From NCBI GenBank assembly GCA_015059945.1, contig SUZJ01000002.1, forward strand, positions 124,001 to 188,000: a stretch of 64,000 nucleotides of DNA. Reading direction: 5' to 3'. Source of the DNA: Rikenellaceae bacterium. GTDB taxonomy: Bacteria; Bacteroidota; Bacteroidia; Bacteroidales; Rikenellaceae. The position numbers and the translations under genes are program-made. Positions 10,402-20,500 of the stretch are shown one piece after another; the first letter of the stretch is position 1, and each line of letters starts with the position of its first letter. The notes below the pieces were generated by a model that worked only from the letters and a program-made list of their open reading frames with translations, was not told where the DNA came from and ran no database searches.

Positions 10402-11811
10402 TTAGAACTTGAAGAAATTTTTGGCATTGTTGTAGCAGATGTCCTCTACCATCTTGCCGATGAACTCCAACTCGCTTGCGGGCAGCAGACCCTGCTCAAC
10501 GTCGTTACCGAGCAGGTTGCACAGCGTGCGGCGGAAGTACTCGTGGCGAGGATAGCTCAAGAAGCTGCGGCTGTCGGTGAGCATACCCACAAACCTGCTG
10601 AGCAGGCCCAACAGCGACAGAGCGTTCATCTGCTTCTCCATACCGTCTTTCTGATCGAGGAACCACCAGCCGCTACCAAACTGAATTTTGCCGGGGCCGT
10701 AGCGACCATCCTGGAAGTTGCCCAACATAGTGGCAATCATCTCGTTGTCGCGTGGGTTGAGGTTGTAGATGATGGTCTTGGTCAGCTTGTCGTTGCGGTC
10801 GAGCATATCGAAGAATTTAGACATATTCTTGGCCACCGTAAAGTCGCCAATCGAGTCGAAACCTGTGTCGGGGCCCAGCTGGGCGAACATACGGCTGTTG
10901 TTGTCGCGGATTGCGCCATAGTGGAACTGCTGTGTCCAACCGCTTGCGTGGTCCATCACAGCAAACTCGACCATCATTGCGGTCTTGTATTTCCTTATCT
11001 CCTCGGGGCTGAGTTGGGTGCCGCCATATACCTTCTGGAAGAGGGCCTCCACCTCGGCGTGGGTGTAGTCCTCGGCATAGAACTCCTCGATGCCGTGGTC
11101 CGACAGACGGCAGCCTACGCTCTCAAAGAAGTCGTGGCGTACTTGCAGGGCCTCAATCACGTCGTCAAACGACTTAATCTCTATACCGCTCACCTCGGCC
11201 AGACGGTCAATGTAGGCGCGGAAGTTGGCAGGGTTGTCAACAGCCATAGCCTTGTCGGGGCGCCAGGTGGGCAACACCTTTACGCCAAAGTTGTCGGCAG
11301 CGCATTTCTTGTGGTGCTCGAGCGAGTCGATAGGGTCGTCGGTGGTGCAAACGGTCTCTACGTTGTAGTGCAACATCAGTCCGCGTGCCGAGCGCTCGGG
11401 GGTCTGGAGCATTGCCGAGCAGTGGTCGTAAATCTCGCGTGCGGTCGAGGGGTTAAGCAACTTGTCTACGCCAAAGGCTGTTTTGAGCTCCAAGTGAGTC
11501 CAGTGGTAGAGGGGGTTGCGCATAGTGTAGGGCACGGTCTCGGCCCACTTCTCAAACTTCTCCCAGTCGGTTGTGTCCTTGCCTGTGCAGTAGCGCTCGT
11601 CTACGCCATTGGTGCGCATTGCACGCCACTTGTAGTGGTCGCCCTCGAGCCAAATTTTCGACAGGTTCTCAAAGACGTGGTCATTTGCCACATACTCGGG
11701 TATGAGGTGGCAGTGATAGTCGATGATAGGCATCTTTTTGGCGTGCTCGTGATAGAGCCTTTGAGCCGTTTCGGTCTGGAGAAGGAAGTTCTCGTCGTTA
11801 AATGCTTTCAT
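10402..11811 (-). CDS. uxaC: Glucuronate/galacturonate isomerase
   Basis: Isomerizes D-galacturonate to D-tagaturonate (and D-glucuronate to D-fructuronate), the entry step of the pathway. The 469-residue protein has the metal-binding IDYHCHLIP motif near residue 30 and the family's other landmarks (GVDERYCTG, VCTTDDPIDSLEHH, MVEFAVMDHASGWTQQFHYGA, GSGWWFLDQKDGMEKQM). It belongs to the amidohydrolase-like TIM-barrel fold. It is first in the uxaCBA group, preceded by a promoter-like sequence and a dyad, and separated from the surface lipoprotein gene by a terminator, so the sugar-acid pathway is probably transcribed separately from susCD. Confidence 0.96.
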   Translation of the reverse strand: MKAFNDENFLLQTETAQRLYHEHAKKMPIIDYHCHLIPEYVANDHVFENLSKIWLEGDHYKWRAMRTNGVDERYCTGKDTTDWEKFEKWAETVPYTMRNPLYHWTHLELKTAFGVDKLLNPSTAREIYDHCSAMLQTPERSARGLMLHYNVETVCTTDDPIDSLEHHKKCAADNFGVKVLPTWRPDKAMAVDNPANFRAYIDRLAEVSGIEIKSFDDVIEALQVRHDFFESVGCRLSDHGIEEFYAEDYTHAEVEALFQKVYGGTQLSPEEIRKYKTAMMVEFAVMDHASGWTQQFHYGAIRDNNSRMFAQLGPDTGFDSIGDFTVAKNMSKFFDMLDRNDKLTKTIIYNLNPRDNEMIATMLGNFQDGRYGPGKIQFGSGWWFLDQKDGMEKQMNALSLLGLLSRFVGMLTDSRSFLSYPRHEYFRRTLCNLLGNDVEQGLLPASELEFIGKMVEDICYNNAKNFFKF

Positions 11812-11863
11812 AAGGTTTTTGGTATTTTTGGTTATTGTTTAGTTTGTTCGGTTTTATGCATCG

Positions 11864-11893
11864 TAAAATTACAAAAAAACCTCGGGCCTACAA
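11864..11893 (-). promoter_or_regulatory. Candidate uxaC promoter
   Basis: On the minus strand TTG (11893-11891) is followed after exactly 19 bp by TAATTTTA (11871-11864), one base off the TAnnTTTG consensus. It lies 52 bp before the uxaC start codon. Confidence 0.5.
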
Positions 11894-11913
11894 TGTGAAA
11901 ATTTGCCACATTG
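11891..11913. promoter_or_regulatory. Inverted repeat overlapping the uxaC -33 element
   Basis: CAATGTG and CACATTG are perfect 7-bp arms separated by 9 bp. The left arm coincides with the candidate -33 element, where a dimeric repressor or a uronate-responsive regulator could bind. The operator role is inferred from position and symmetry only. Confidence 0.45.
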
Positions 11914-11965
11914 GTACGATTTTTTGTCAAAACTCCATTTTCTGGCCCCATCGGCCTCTGCCACA

Positions 11966-11997
11966 CAAAAAGGGCTACCGAATTTCGGTAGCCCTTT
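11966..11997 (-). terminator. Terminator of the susC/susD/lipoprotein unit
   Basis: AAAGGGCTACCGAA, one base, then TTCGGTAGCCCTTT: a perfect 14-bp stem. Read on the minus strand it is followed by a T run (CCCTTTTTGTG). It lies 38 bp after the stop of the 1213-residue lipoprotein gene. Confidence 0.9.
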
Positions 11998-12034
11998 CTG
12001 CTTTTTGTAGTGTTTCGATATCTCTGCTTACACA

Positions 12035-15000
12035 CTATTTGGTGTAGGTGTAGTCAATCGAGAAGAGGTTAATGCCGCTGTTACCGCTGTAGATGTAAAT
12101 CTTCGAGCCGGCAACTGCAGTGGTACAATCTACCTCAAATACCTGAGGAGTACCGGTCTTGTCGGGGGTGTCGAGCGAAGCAACCTCGGTGCCATCAACA
12201 GCCACTTTCAGAGGACGAGAGGTGTCGCCCGAGCTGATGGCCTCTACCTTGAGGGTACCGGCTGCAGGAGCCTCGAAGATAAGCACCTGTTTGCCAGTGT
12301 TACCGCTACCGCCAAACTGTACGCGGGTAACCTTCTCGCCTGCAGCGTTGTTGTTCTGACCGAATTTGAACTTGCCACCGCCCAGCACGAACTGCAAACC
12401 GTCGTAGGTGAAGCCATCGGCATCAACGGTAAGTTTGCCACCTGCGGTCATATTGGTAGTTACAAATGCAGCGTCGATATTGCCGGTGTTGCTTGCGCAA
12501 CCGTTTACCCAGATGTCGTCAAATGCAGCGTGGCCCCAGCTGATATTTTGCTCTACTGGAGCAGAAACATAAGTATACTCAACCGAGAAGAGGTTAATGC
12601 CGCTGTTGCCGCTGTAGATGTAAATCTTCGAGCCGGCAACTGCAGTGGTACAATCTACCTCAAATACCTGAGGAGTACCGGTCTTGTCGGGGGTGTCGAG
12701 CGAAGCAACCTCGGTGCCATCAACAGCCACTTTCAGAGGACGAGAGGTGTCGCCCGAGCTTATGGCCTCTACCTTGAGGGTACCGGCTGCAGGAGCCTCG
12801 AAGATAAGCACCTGTTTGCCAGTGTTACCGCTACCGCCAAACTGTACGCGGGTAACCTTCTCGCCTGCAGCGTTGTTGTTCTGACCAAATTTGAACTTAC
12901 CGCCGCCCAGCACGAACTGCAAACCGTCGTAGGTGAAGCCATCGGCATCAACGGTAAGTTTGCCACCTGCGGTCATATTGGTAGTTACAAATGCAGCGTC
13001 GATATTGCCAGTGTTGCTTGCGCAACCGTTTACCCAGATGTCATCAAATGCCTCGTGGCCCCACTTGAGGGTTACCTCGCCGCCAACAACGGGTTTAACA
13101 ATTGTCAAGATAGCTTCGCCAGCCTCCGATACCAGATACTTGCTCGAAGTCTCAACGGGTTTGGCAACAACCGACAAGGTATACTCACCAGCCGACAATG
13201 CAGCAACCTCGTCTGCGGCAATGGTGAACGAAGTAGTAGTGGCATCCAGAACGGTGGTCTGGCCTTTCCACATTACCTCATAGGTGTTGGCATTCTCTAC
13301 TGCTGCCCAGCTTGCTACAACTGCCTGTGCGGTGCCAAGATCAACTTTGCGAGGATCGAGCGATACGCCAGGAGTCTTCAGAGCGGTAGCGGTTGCATCG
13401 GGAGTGGTGCTGTTGTTCCACTCAATCTGTTTGATGGTTACGCCACCTGCACCTACGATGTAGATGTTGTTTTGGCCTACCAAGTCACCGAAGAGCACCT
13501 TGTGGGGTTTGCCATCGGCCAGAACAGTGTAGCGGTCGCCACCTGCCATAACCTGTACACCCTCAACACCGTTGTCGCCAGTGGCGGTAACAACTACTGC
13601 ACCATAGCCCTCGGTCAAGATACCGATTGCGCCATACATAGGAGCACCGTCGGCACCCAAGATACCGGCCTCGGCAAAGTATACACCCTCGCCCAGCTTA
13701 ACCTCGGTGGGAGCCTCGGCCGATGCGTAGATGCGTGCGTTGCCAATGATGGTGGTAGCGTTCAGGGTCTCGCCATCGTAAACCGACTTCAAGGTGAAGT
13801 CCCAAGTGTAGGGCTGCTCGGCAACCTCCAACTCGGTAGCCCTTACTGGGGGCTCGGGAATTGCAGCATTCCACCAGCGGGGGTCACCAGCTTTGGCAGC
13901 TGCGATGGGGCTCTCCTCGTTGAGGTACAGCTTACCTGCGCCCGAGCTCTGGCAGGGGTCAGCCTCCAATAGGTTGGTGCTTGCCAGTGGTTTGTTCTCG
14001 GCATCGAGCAGTACGCTGGTCAAGGAGGTACCACCGGTTGCGGTGTGCTTGCGGTCGGCCGACTCGGTTACGGCCTCGCCGCTACCGATTACGTTAGCAG
14101 CACTAACCATAAATGCTGGGCTCACGTTGTAGAAGAAGTTGTTCGACATAACGGGAGCGTAGTTCTGGGTAGAGTTACGTACCAGACGTACATACTCCGA
14201 GCCTGCGGGCTCTTTGTCGTTGTACATATTCATAAATACGTTGCTGTCGCACACAACCGAGGTGGGCTCAGCGCCAACCATAACGTGAATAATACCGTTG
14301 TTGTTCGAGCTGCTGATGGTCGAGCTTACGAAGTTGAAAGTACAGTTCGAGAGCTCAACAGCACCTACGGTGTTGTCGTTGTCTACACCTGCACGCAAGA
14401 ATGTACGAGCGCAAGCGTAGAAGGTCGAATTGGTGATGGTAATCACAGGGTTTGCACCGCCACGAAGGTCGATAAAGTCGCCACTTACCGAACCTAAGGG
14501 GTTGATATCGTGGGCATATACGCCGTCGATAATCAGTCGGCCGCAACCTGCACCTGCACCCGACGAGCTATACAGACCTTTGGTAAAGCCGTAAGCCTCG
14601 CAGTTGATAAGCTCAAATGCCTCGATGCCAACTTTGTTGGTAACGATATAGCCTTTGTTCTCGGTTGCTGCGCTGTCGTAGATAACGCCATCCAGTACAA
14701 CATCCTCAATGTGGATTACACCTGCGCCTGCTGCGGGCTGGAGGTCCATACCGGTGATGATGGGTTTCTTGCCGTCGGTGGTAGCCTCGCCATAGATGTA
14801 GAGGTCGCCGGCGGGAGTAAAGGTGGTACTGGTAGCGGTGGTGAAGTTGTAAGCGTTGCCCTCGTTGTAGGCCAGCTTAATCTTCAGGTCGCCGGTTGCG
14901 CCGGTCAGGGCAGCTACCAGAGCGTCGATCGAGGCAACCTCGGTTGCACCCTCGGTCGAAGGACGGGTCCAAGCGGTTACGCTACCGCGGTCGCAAGCCT

Positions 15001-15676
15001 TGCCATAAATCAGGGTGAACTTGTAATCGGTGCAAGCGTCCAAACCGCTAACGGTAACCTTGCGAGCCGAAATCTGCTCGTCGCTAAGCTCTACGCTCAC
15101 GCTCTTCTTGCTCTCATTCGATACGGGCACAGCCTTGATGGTAGTCAGGTCGGCAGCATCCTCGCCCTCGGCCCAAGTTACGGTCACGCTGCTGGCGGTA
15201 CGGTCGGTAACGCTCAGTTTGAACTGCGAGCGAACGGCCGAGGTGGCAAATGCCTTCTCCAATACGGTCCAGTGCGAATCCTCCAAGTTGGTGGTCGAAC
15301 CTTTTACTCGTACAAAGTAGCTCTTATCAACCTCCAGACCGCTCACAACGTGAGGAACCTCGGTAATGTTGGTCTCGGTCTTGAAAGGCTCTACTGCGTC
15401 GAAATCGGGAGCTGCGGCAACCTCGTTGCCCTCCTCGTCGGTAGTGGTCGAGGTCGATTCGTAGACCTCTACGGTGTAGTACTCGGTGCCCTCCATTGCA
15501 TCCCAGGTCAGCTTGACGTCTGTACCTACCGATGCAACAATCTCTGCTTCGAGGTTGGTGGGAGCAAGGCAGCGGTTGAGCTGGATGCTGTCAACCACGT
15601 CGGCAGGCTCGGCAACACAGCCAACCATTGCCGCCATCGAAGCAAACAGTGCTATATTTTTGATAAACTTTTTCAT
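12035..15676 (-). CDS. Large surface lipoprotein: FN3 and right-handed beta-helix (DUF4957/DUF5123-type) with duplicated C-terminal module
   Basis: A 1213-residue protein with a lipoprotein signal (MAAMVGC near residue 20), so probably anchored in the outer membrane. Domains in order: an FN3-like domain (about 35-145), a second FN3-like domain (150-245), a parallel beta-helix (about 250-620; repeated NSTFYAC, NCTFNFVSS, NNFFYNVS turns) resembling DUF4957/DUF5123 proteins of pectin loci, a stretch around 640-860 including another FN3-like segment, and two nearly identical modules of about 165 residues, each starting WGHxAFDDIW and ending with LFSxxYTY. It follows susD, the place usually taken by a surface glycan-binding protein. 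No lyase active site is recognised, so a pectin-binding role is my inference. A catalytic beta-helix cannot be excluded. Confidence 0.8.
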   Translation of the reverse strand: MKKFIKNIALFASMAAMVGCVAEPADVVDSIQLNRCLAPTNLEAEIVASVGTDVKLTWDAMEGTEYYTVEVYESTSTTTDEEGNEVAAAPDFDAVEPFKTETNITEVPHVVSGLEVDKSYFVRVKGSTTNLEDSHWTVLEKAFATSAVRSQFKLSVTDRTASSVTVTWAEGEDAADLTTIKAVPVSNESKKSVSVELSDEQISARKVTVSGLDACTDYKFTLIYGKACDRGSVTAWTRPSTEGATEVASIDALVAALTGATGDLKIKLAYNEGNAYNFTTATSTTFTPAGDLYIYGEATTDGKKPIITGMDLQPAAGAGVIHIEDVVLDGVIYDSAATENKGYIVTNKVGIEAFELINCEAYGFTKGLYSSSGAGAGCGRLIIDGVYAHDINPLGSVSGDFIDLRGGANPVITITNSTFYACARTFLRAGVDNDNTVGAVELSNCTFNFVSSTISSSNNNGIIHVMVGAEPTSVVCDSNVFMNMYNDKEPAGSEYVRLVRNSTQNYAPVMSNNFFYNVSPAFMVSAANVIGSGEAVTESADRKHTATGGTSLTSVLLDAENKPLASTNLLEADPCQSSGAGKLYLNEESPIAAAKAGDPRWWNAAIPEPPVRATELEVAEQPYTWDFTLKSVYDGETLNATTIIGNARIYASAEAPTEVKLGEGVYFAEAGILGADGAPMYGAIGILTEGYGAVVVTATGDNGVEGVQVMAGGDRYTVLADGKPHKVLFGDLVGQNNIYIVGAGGVTIKQIEWNNSTTPDATATALKTPGVSLDPRKVDLGTAQAVVASWAAVENANTYEVMWKGQTTVLDATTTSFTIAADEVAALSAGEYTLSVVAKPVETSSKYLVSEAGEAILTIVKPVVGGEVTLKWGHEAFDDIWVNGCASNTGNIDAAFVTTNMTAGGKLTVDADGFTYDGLQFVLGGGKFKFGQNNNAAGEKVTRVQFGGSGNTGKQVLIFEAPAAGTLKVEAISSGDTSRPLKVAVDGTEVASLDTPDKTGTPQVFEVDCTTAVAGSKIYIYSGNSGINLFSVEYTYVSAPVEQNISWGHAAFDDIWVNGCASNTGNIDAAFVTTNMTAGGKLTVDADGFTYDGLQFVLGGGKFKFGQNNNAAGEKVTRVQFGGSGNTGKQVLIFEAPAAGTLKVEAISSGDTSRPLKVAVDGTEVASLDTPDKTGTPQVFEVDCTTAVAGSKIYIYSGNSGINLFSIDYTYTK
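12041..13063 (-). repeat. Tandem duplication, period 525 bp, inside the lipoprotein gene
   Basis: Copies at about 12041-12538 and 12566-13063 are offset by exactly 525 bp and nearly identical in DNA; the shadow ORFs 12159-12359 and 12684-12884 translate to exactly the same 66 residues. The protein modules differ only at a few positions (HEAF/HAAF, SVEY/SIDY). Such identity means a recent duplication or ongoing gene conversion. Confidence 0.93.
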
Positions 15677-15729
15677 ATCTACAAAATCTATTATTTTAAT
15701 AGGTATCTCTCTGTGTGCTTTGTAGCGGA

Positions 15730-17523
15730 CTACTGGTTGTAGCCGTAGTCGTTAACCAGTGAGCCCTGCGAGTTGGTAATGGTGCTCAAGAAGATGGGCC
15801 AGAACTGGTGGGTGTTGGGATCGTTGGTGTAGACGGTCGTAGCCCTCTCTTCGGTCTGACCATCGCTATCCTTGGTGATGTAGCCACCCTTCTTGGTCCA
15901 CTCCTCGCCGTCGGGGCTGTCCTGCTCGCCGTTGAAGCCGTAGAACTCCAACTCGTTGCCATTCACGCGGTACCAGATGTTACCCTCCTGGTTCAGATAG
16001 CTGTACTTGCCGCTAACCGATTTCAGGTTGCGATAGTCGGCAATCGACTCGTCGAGTTTCTCTTTGAGCAGATTCCAGCGAATAAGGTCGCCCTTACGCA
16101 AGAACTCGCCCACAAACTCCAACTTACGCTCCAGCACGATAGCCTCAAACATCTTCTCCTTGTTGGTCAGGGTGTTTACGTAGGCGGTAGCCTCGGCCTC
16201 GCCTGTTGCCCTTGCGCGTACCTGTTTGAAGTAGCCCTGTGCTACGCTCAACTGCTCCAATTCGTTGGCAATCTCGGCAGCCATCAGCAGAATGTCCGAG
16301 TAGCGCATAACGATAGGTTTGGCACCGTCGTCGTTACCACCGGTGTAGGGCACCTTCTCCATCCACTGGAAGCGGTATTTACCAAAGTACCAGTTCTCGA
16401 TGTTGGCGGGCAGAATCTCGTCATCTTTGTCGTACTTGAAGTTTACGCAGCTCAAATCCCTACGCTGGTCGCCCTGTTTGTAGTCGAAGTAGAGCGAAGG
16501 TGCGGGACCTACGGTACCTGCGCGGTTGCTACCATTTATAACGCTGCGGATTGCGAAGGTGTAGTTCCAACGGCCACGGCTGTCGCTGAAAGGAATTACC
16601 CACAGCACCTCTTTGCCGGCGGTAAGGTCAAAGTTGTTAAAATCTTTCCACAACTGCTTGTAGTCGCTATACAGCGAGCCACCATTGTTTTTGATAACAT
16701 CCTCCAATGCGGCCAGAGCCTTAGGATAGAGCACATCTTTGCTCAGGTCGGGGTCGCTGGTGGTGCGGATGCTACCCATACCACCGGTGCCAATCTCGCC
16801 ATCGTTGGGCCTCAGTGCAAAGCCCGAAGCGGCCAGTGCAATACGAGCATACAGACCTTTGGCAAACGCCAGGTTCACGCGGTCGGTAGTCATAGTTGCG
16901 GGGGTGGTGGCGGGCCAAGGCAGATAGGCAAACGACTCTTCCAAGTCGGCCAAAATCTGTTTGAAGATAACATCGCGGCTGCTCTTGGGCAGATAGATGG
17001 TCTCCGAATTGATAGGCTCAAAACGTGCAGGAACATCGCCCCAAGCTTTCACCAACTCGTAGTACAGGAATGCCCTCAGAGTCAGAGCCTCGCCCAACAG
17101 ATAGGCCATATCCTTGTCGTTCTTCACATCGCCATAGGTGCGCAGACCTTTGATACAGATGTTAGCCCTCTCGATACCGGCATAAATCTCGTTGTAAGGG
17201 CCGTTGTCGAGGTTGAGCTGCGAGTTGTTTACGGTAACATCATAGGTTGCAATCTCCGACTTTGCGTCGAGGGTAGTCGAAACATACCACTCGGCATCGG
17301 TGTTGAAACCATACCAAGGGAGGAAACGACCACGGTAGTTGTTGGTGTGGCCGAAGGTCTCCGAAATCGAGAAGATATTATACTCTGCCAAAGTATAGTT
17401 CGAGAATACGACCGACTCGTCGAATGCCGACTGAGTCTCGCTCTCCAATATGTCGCCACACGAAACTAGTGCGCTCGACAAGGCAATCATAAGTATGTAT
17501 GCAAATTTTTTCATCTCTTTCAT
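15730..17523 (-). CDS. SusD/RagB family outer-membrane lipoprotein
   Basis: Substrate-capturing lid of a SusCD importer. The 597-residue protein has a lipoprotein signal ending in SSALVSCGD; the start is either Met1 or Met4 (MKKFAYILMIALSS), only three codons apart. The helical TPR-like SusD core is visible in the N-terminal half (NLDNGPYNEIYAGIERANICIKGLR, GEALTLRAFLYYELVKAWGDVPARF), and the usual PIVMRYSDILLMAAEIANEL and ERKLEFVGEFLRKGDLIRWN motifs in the C-terminal half. It starts 17 bp after the susC stop. From its neighbours the ligand is predicted to be a pectic oligosaccharide, most likely oligogalacturonate. Confidence 0.96.
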   Translation of the reverse strand: MKEMKKFAYILMIALSSALVSCGDILESETQSAFDESVVFSNYTLAEYNIFSISETFGHTNNYRGRFLPWYGFNTDAEWYVSTTLDAKSEIATYDVTVNNSQLNLDNGPYNEIYAGIERANICIKGLRTYGDVKNDKDMAYLLGEALTLRAFLYYELVKAWGDVPARFEPINSETIYLPKSSRDVIFKQILADLEESFAYLPWPATTPATMTTDRVNLAFAKGLYARIALAASGFALRPNDGEIGTGGMGSIRTTSDPDLSKDVLYPKALAALEDVIKNNGGSLYSDYKQLWKDFNNFDLTAGKEVLWVIPFSDSRGRWNYTFAIRSVINGSNRAGTVGPAPSLYFDYKQGDQRRDLSCVNFKYDKDDEILPANIENWYFGKYRFQWMEKVPYTGGNDDGAKPIVMRYSDILLMAAEIANELEQLSVAQGYFKQVRARATGEAEATAYVNTLTNKEKMFEAIVLERKLEFVGEFLRKGDLIRWNLLKEKLDESIADYRNLKSVSGKYSYLNQEGNIWYRVNGNELEFYGFNGEQDSPDGEEWTKKGGYITKDSDGQTEERATTVYTNDPNTHQFWPIFLSTITNSQGSLVNDYGYNQ

Positions 17524-17540
17524 CTTATTTTAAGCAAGGT

Positions 17541-20500
17541 TTAGAAAGTGAGATTCAGACCAAATACCACACCGGTGCTCCTTGGATAAGCCGAGTAATC
17601 AACACCAGGGGTAAGAGGAGTTGCACGACGAGTATCAACCTCGGGATCGAAGCCCGAATAGTTGGTCCACAAGAAGAGGTTGGTGCCCGAAACGTAGAGG
17701 CGCAGATTCTCGATGCCTACACGTTTGGTCAGAGCCTCGGGAAGGGTGTAGCCCAGAGTTGCGCTGCTCAGACGGATGAACGAGCCATCCTCAATAGCTG
17801 CATCGCTAAATACGGCGTTGCCAATGAAGGGCGAACCTACCTCTTTGCCGGCGTTGGCTGCTGCCAAGGCCTCAGGGTCGGTAATCATCTCGCCGGTAGT
17901 CCAGTCGATGTTGCTCCAACGCTGGTCGGTAGACATCGACGAGAGCAGGTTGCGGTTGTTGAACTTACGGGTCGAGGTGAACTCAATCAAGTTTGCATTG
18001 TAAATCTGGTTGCCATATACGGCATTGAAGTTGGCCGAGAAGTCGAAGCCGCCTACATAACCGCTGATGGTCAAACCACCGGTTACGTCGGCCAGAGCGT
18101 TACCAATGATGGTCTTGTCGGCTACGGTCAGTTTGCCGTCGCCCTCATAACCAACCACGTTACCCTCCTCGTCGAGTACCTCAACGGTGGGCTGGTCTTT
18201 GTACTTGCGAGCACCGGGCAGCAGATAGGTCTTGCCAATGATGTCCGAGCAGTCTACAACGCCCTCTTTCAGCACCCAAGCGCCATCTACATAGTTGAAG
18301 TCATCAACGGTGTAGTAGCCGTCGCTCTGGTAGCCGTACATATTGCCCAGAGGCTGACCTGCCTCAACAACATAGTCGGTACCAACCTCGGTCGAAGCCC
18401 AAGTACTCTGCGACTCGATGCGATCCAAGCCACCCAGGGTTACGACTTTGTTCTTGTTGTAGCTGGCGTTGGCCGAGATGGTCAGGCCTGCCTTCTTGGT
18501 CTGGAATACGTTCCAGGTCAAGGTTACCTCAGCACCCTGATTCTCGGTCTCACCCATATTGCGGTACTGGTTTGCGTAACCACTACCTGCGGTGGGGAAC
18601 TGAATCAGCAGGTCTTTGGTGTTGTTCTTGTAAACCTCAATCGAACCGCTCAGCACGCCGTTAGCAAACGAGAAGTCCAAACCGAGGTTGTGTGAAATGG
18701 TGGTCTCCCACTTCAAATCGGGGTTAGGCATAGTGTTGCCGGCCGACCAGTAGGTAGTACCCTGCGAAATCCAAGCGGTTGTGTTGGCCTTGAAGGTCTG
18801 CGAGGTCTGGCCCGAGGGGATGTTGTTGTTACCTGCGGTACCATAGCTATAACGCAGTTTCAGGTTGTCGAGCGACTCAACATCTTTGAGCGAGCCAATC
18901 TCCGACAGACGCAGTGCAACTGCTGCCGAGGGGAAGTAGCCCCAACGGTTGGCACCCAAGAACTTCGACGAACCATCGGCACGCATTGTCGCGCTGGCCG
19001 AAACGATACCCTTCCAGTCGTAGTTTACACGACCAAAGAACGAGAGCAGCTTGTCGTCGGGGTTGTAGTACTGGTTGGTCGAGGTGGCGGTACCCGAAGC
19101 CATAAAGTTCCAAGCCATATCGGCATCGAAGAATACGGGCAGACCCTCAACCATTGCGGTCAGCTTGTTCGACTTGGCAATCAGGTACTCCTGACCTACC
19201 AGTACGTCGAGTTTGCTGTCGTCCCAGTTCATTGCCTCACCAATGTTGTAGTGAATGGTGTTGGTATTGCGCAGTTTGGTGCGATCGTAGTCGGTATACT
19301 GGGTTGCGGGCTGAGCCTTGATGGTTGCGTTATTATTAACGTAGTAGGTGGTCAGACCATAGTACCTGTTGTCTACCTGTGCGTAGGTGTCCAGACCGCC
19401 GTCAACCTTCACGGTAAGGCCCTTTGCCAGTTTGAGCGATACGGCACCATTTACGTTCCAGTTCTGACGGCTGCGCTTGCTGTCGTTGTCGGCAACCGAG
19501 AGCATTGGGGGAGCGTTGTCGCCATAGTCCTCCTCGAGGTCGCTGCTCTCAACCGAACTCTTCAGGGGCACGGGAGCATAGCCAATGGCGTGTTTCAGAC
19601 GACCGTTACCCGAGGTCGAGCCGCTATCGTTAATCGAGTTGGCGCCACTACCCCTTACCTGGGTATCCGAGAAACGGGCCGAGAAGTCGAAAGACACCTT
19701 GTCGCTGGGTTTGAACTTGGTTTTCAGGTTGAGGTTGTCACGGGTGTATGTCGAGCCCTTCATAATTGCGTTATCGCCCATGTGAGCATAGCTGGCGGTC
19801 CAGTTGAACTTGTCGCTACCGCCCGAGAGCGATACGTTGTGGTTCATATTGCTGCCCTGATTGCCAAATACCTGTGCTACATAGTCGTTTTTGGGCTGGC
19901 CTGCGTAGAGGTCGATATCGCAGAACTTACCGAAGATAGGCTCGTAAGCGCTCTCCACGTTGTTGCGAATCATTGCCAACTCATACTGCAACTTAACAAA
20001 CTCCTCGGTGTCGAGGGTGGTCAGAGCATCTTTGTTAGCCATCGATTTCCAACCCATATAGCCGTTGTAGTTTACGGTCAGTTTACCTTTCTGGCCGCTC
20101 TTGGTGGTAACGATAATTACACCATTTGCACCACGCGAACCGTAGATAGCGGTCGAGAAGGCATCTTTCAGTACGTCGATCGACTGGATGTCGCTCGATG
20201 GGATGTCCGAAATGCTCTCAACGGGGAAGCCATCGACGATGTACAGAGGCGACGAGTCCTGAGTAATCGAACCGCCACCACGCACGCGGATTTTAATCTC
20301 GGCGTCGGGGTCACCCTCGGTGGTGGTTACCTGCACACCGGCCATCTTACCTGCCAGAGCCTCGGTAACGCTGGTAGTAGGCTGCGACGAGAGAGTCTCG
20401 GCGCTAACCGACGATACCGAACCGATAAGGTCTTTACGTTGAACTGTTGCGTAGCCCACAACAACCACATCTTCGAGCATCTGCGAGTCGTTCTCCAGAA

